DNA of 64,000 nucleotides from the NCBI GenBank assembly GCA_021737565.1, contig JAIPDS010000002.1:1-64000 (forward strand), given 5' to 3'. Below the pieces are notes generated by a model. It made no database searches. It saw nothing but the letters and a program-made list of their open reading frames with translations, and was not told the DNA's origin. A program made the translations under genes and the position numbers. This document shows positions 61,674 through 64,000 of this stretch, one piece after another. The stretch's first letter is position 1. Every line of letters starts with the position of its first letter. This stretch comes from Desulfobacteraceae bacterium. GTDB taxonomy: Bacteria; Desulfobacterota; Desulfobacteria; Desulfobacterales; Desulfosalsimonadaceae.

Positions 61674-62250
61674 GATCCACCTCGTTTGTTTGTTTGAAAC
61701 TTTGAATATTTTCTTTTTCTCCCCCTTCCATTTCGGCTTTTGCTTCAAGCATGGCGGATCTCAAAAGCTCCAGGCCGGATATAACCCGGTTTCTGCCGGC
61801 CGGGTCCAGTTTTTCAAGGATTTTTGCCTGCATTTGCTTCTGAAAGTCCTTAATCCGTTCGACCGCTCTCCTGCCTTCCGGTGTCAGGCGCAAAAGCCTG
61901 ACCCTGCCGTCTGCAGGATCAACGGCACTTTCAATTAGCCCTTTTTCATTCATACTATTAACAAGTTTGGTCACCCTGCTTTTAGCCACTTCCAGTTGTT
62001 CGGCAATCCCTTTTACAGTCAGATACCGCTCGCTGCCGAAAAGCATCAGGCACCGTATTTCAGAATACGGAAGACCGAATTTCCCGGCCTCGAAAAGCTG
62101 CCTGTCCTCGCAGCAGCGCCTGATGTCCTCGATCAGTACATTTAGCCGGCTGAGCTGGTACTCGGAAATCCTAAACTTTTGTTCGTATGTATTCCCATTT
62201 TTGTTCATAGTGTTAATTAATTTAATTACTAAAGACATTGCTGTCAACAA
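61666..62250 (-). CDS. MarR-family transcriptional regulator
   Basis: LTVKGIAEQLEVAKSRVTKLVNSMNEKGLIESAVDPADGRVRLLRLTPEGRR; overlaps next gene start. Confidence 0.9.
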   Translation of the reverse strand: MLTAMSLVIKLINTMNKNGNTYEQKFRISEYQLSRLNVLIEDIRRCCEDRQLFEAGKFGLPYSEIRCLMLFGSERYLTVKGIAEQLEVAKSRVTKLVNSMNEKGLIESAVDPADGRVRLLRLTPEGRRAVERIKDFQKQMQAKILEKLDPAGRNRVISGLELLRSAMLEAKAEMEGGEKENIQSFKQTNEVDHV

Positions 62251-62371
62251 AAAAATGGGTTGACTTATGCAGGGATCAAATCAAATGATCTATGTTCAGG
62301 TATAAAAGAGTCTTAAAATCAAAACCGGAATTAAAAAAATTTGAAAACCATTTTTCAGGGAGGAAAAGTTC

Positions 62372-63169
62372 ATGAAAATTGTTCGCTTTATAGACAGCCA
62401 GGGCAGCATATGCACAGGGGCAGATCCGGAAAACGGCCGGGCCGGCGTAGTGGAGCAGGCCGCAAACGGAACCTATGTTCCAACCGGGCAAACCGCGCAA
62501 ATAGCGCAATACCTGCCCCCGGTCGATCCCCCGGCTGTTTTGTGCATAGGATTAAACTACCGCCGGCATGCCGAGGAAACAGGCCAGGAGCTGCCGTCAT
62601 TTCCGGTGTTGTTCATGAAAAACCCGGCATCGGTAATCGGCCACGAACAAAACATAGTGCTGCCGGAATCATGCCGCAAAAGAGAGCAGGCTGATTATGA
62701 GGCGGAACTGGCGGTGGTTATTGGCAAAGCTGCAAAAAATGTTTCCGCCGAAGAAGCCCTTTCATACGTGAAGGGCTATACCATAGGAAACGACGTCTCG
62801 GCCCGGTGGTGGCAGAGACATGCGGGAAGCGGCCAGTGGGTCAGGGGAAAAAGCTTTGATACATTCTGCCCGGTCGGGCCGGTGATGGTAACAGCAGACG
62901 AAATCCCCGACCCCGGGAACCTGGAAATCTCCTGCAGCCTTAATTCACAGATCATGCAGCAAAGCAATACCTCTGATATGATCTTCTCTGTTGCCCAAAT
63001 AATTGAATACCTCTCAGAGGACACGACTCTTTTGCCGGATACCGTAATTTTAACCGGAACCCCGAGCGGGGTGGGGGTTGCCAGAAAACCCCGGGTCTTT
63101 TTAAAACCGGGGGACAGAATAGAAATGAGCATAGAAAAAATAGGCACCCTGGCAAACACTGTGGTTTAA
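62372..63169 (+). CDS. Fumarylacetoacetate hydrolase family protein
   Basis: VLCIGLNYRRHAEETG, DYEAELAVVIGKAAKNVS, GYTIGNDVSAR, TGTPSGVGVARKP. Confidence 0.94.
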   Translation: MKIVRFIDSQGSICTGADPENGRAGVVEQAANGTYVPTGQTAQIAQYLPPVDPPAVLCIGLNYRRHAEETGQELPSFPVLFMKNPASVIGHEQNIVLPESCRKREQADYEAELAVVIGKAAKNVSAEEALSYVKGYTIGNDVSARWWQRHAGSGQWVRGKSFDTFCPVGPVMVTADEIPDPGNLEISCSLNSQIMQQSNTSDMIFSVAQIIEYLSEDTTLLPDTVILTGTPSGVGVARKPRVFLKPGDRIEMSIEKIGTLANTVV

Positions 63170-63191
63170 GCATCAGGCAGGGAGCCGGAGA

Positions 63192-63596
63192 CTAATCCTG
63201 CACAGCCTTTGAGAGTACAGTGGATGCGCTTTCGCTGATCACCAGGTCGGCCGTGGAATCAAGAGGGGTTGGATCCTGGTGCAGCCCGTCTACATTCTGG
63301 GTGATAACGGCTTTTAAAACATCTTTTTCTTCAAGCCGGGCAAGAGCCCTGTGCCCCTCATTGGGCTTTGCGGCCTTTAGCACAGAATATCTTACATCCC
63401 TGAAAAAACTCCAGTAATAGGAGGGATCTCGTAAAAAGTAATTAATGTTTGCATATTTGTCAGGATCATACTTGTTCCAGACCCCGTCGGATCCCCTGTA
63501 GGTGGGAATTCCGCTTTCGGCTGAAATGCCCGCCCCTGTGAATGCAACGATTCTTTTAGCCCTGTTTATCATTTCTCCAAGTTTTTCTGTGCTCAT
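63192..63596 (-). pseudogene. Sir2-family NAD-dependent deacylase with in-frame internal deletion
   Basis: AFTGAGISAESGIPTYRGSDGVW and ITQNVDGLHQ joined directly to a sirtuin-like C-terminus DPTPLDSTADLVISESASTVLSKAV; zinc domain missing. Confidence 0.75.
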
Positions 63597-63791
63597 CACA
63601 ATTTCCTCCAAATACACCTGTTAAGACAAAGACACTTTGTTTCCGTATATTTTTCTGTTCAAGTGTATTCAAAACCATACAGGACTGAGCCTGTTCTTTT
63701 TGTCTTCACCCCCAACCCTGCAGAAAATAACCCTTTGTAATATAAAGATAAAAACACGATTGAAAATATATTCTTTCAATTTTTAATCCTA

Positions 63792-63807
63792 TGGCACCCA
63801 AATTGCT
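63792..63807 (+). promoter_or_regulatory. Sigma-54 (-24/-12) promoter
   Basis: TGGCACccaaaTTGCT matches TGGCACN5TTGCW; 39 bp upstream of a start codon with aaggag RBS. Confidence 0.85.
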
Positions 63808-63845
63808 TTGTAAAGACAAAAACCAATATTTAAGGAGTCATGACC

Positions 63846-64000
63846 ATGCCCGGAAAACATCCGGATAAATTCAAATATATCACCAAAATCACCCTTTTTC
63901 TTGTTCTTGCCTTTACAATGCTTTCAGGGGCGGCAGCCCACTCATCAGAGGTGACCCTGACCTGGCAAGCCCCGGATGACGACAGGGTTGTCGGCTATTA
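63846..64000 (+). CDS. Exported protein with fibronectin-III-like start, truncated by window edge
   Basis: MPGKHPDKFKYITKITLFLVLAFTMLSGAAAHSSEVTLTWQAPDDDRVVGYY: signal peptide then Fn3-like strand; RBS aaggag. Confidence 0.75.
   Translation, partial: MPGKHPDKFKYITKITLFLVLAFTMLSGAAAHSSEVTLTWQAPDDDRVVGY

Noticed and set aside
1-64000. CRISPR arrays, rRNA operon, prophage
   Set aside because: No regularly spaced direct repeats, no rRNA signatures, no phage structural genes seen.

Overview
64 kb of a gene-dense bacterial chromosome. Gene content (archaeal-type ProRS, tupABC, MttB-like proteins, ADP-forming acyl-CoA synthetase, DmsB-like module) suggests an anaerobic Desulfobacterota-like organism; this is an inference from gene content only. 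Left edge: a damaged IS91-like transposase with an overlapping tyrosine recombinase. The centre is mostly housekeeping: gltX/tRNA-Gln, rpmF-acpP-rpiB-glyA, nrdR-ribDE-ribBA-ribH-nusB-trpB2, ispG, proS, relA/spoT, rpmB, bamD, trxB-trxA, hisI-hisG, engB-era, recN, gltA, priA. The right 25 kb is more accessory: SbcD/YhaO-YhaN, VapBC, an operon of two MttB-superfamily proteins with a polar amino-acid ABC transporter, a tungstate regulator-tupABC-GalT-like-TtuA-like cluster, a HpaB/AbfD-fold flavoprotein that appears to lack the Fe-S ligands, an orphan DmsB-like/membrane module with MarR, and a sirtuin gene with an in-frame internal deletion. Best candidates for undescribed biology: (i) the paired MttB-like/ABC operon, (ii) the tungsten-linked cluster plus Fe-S-less AbfD-fold enzyme, (iii) a ~150-bp MITE-like repeat present in three copies with apparent target-site duplications, one copy carrying a nested ~200-bp palindromic insertion, and (iv) a sigma-54 promoter driving an exported Fn3-like protein at the window edge. 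No searches were run; family calls are from reading the translated sequences.
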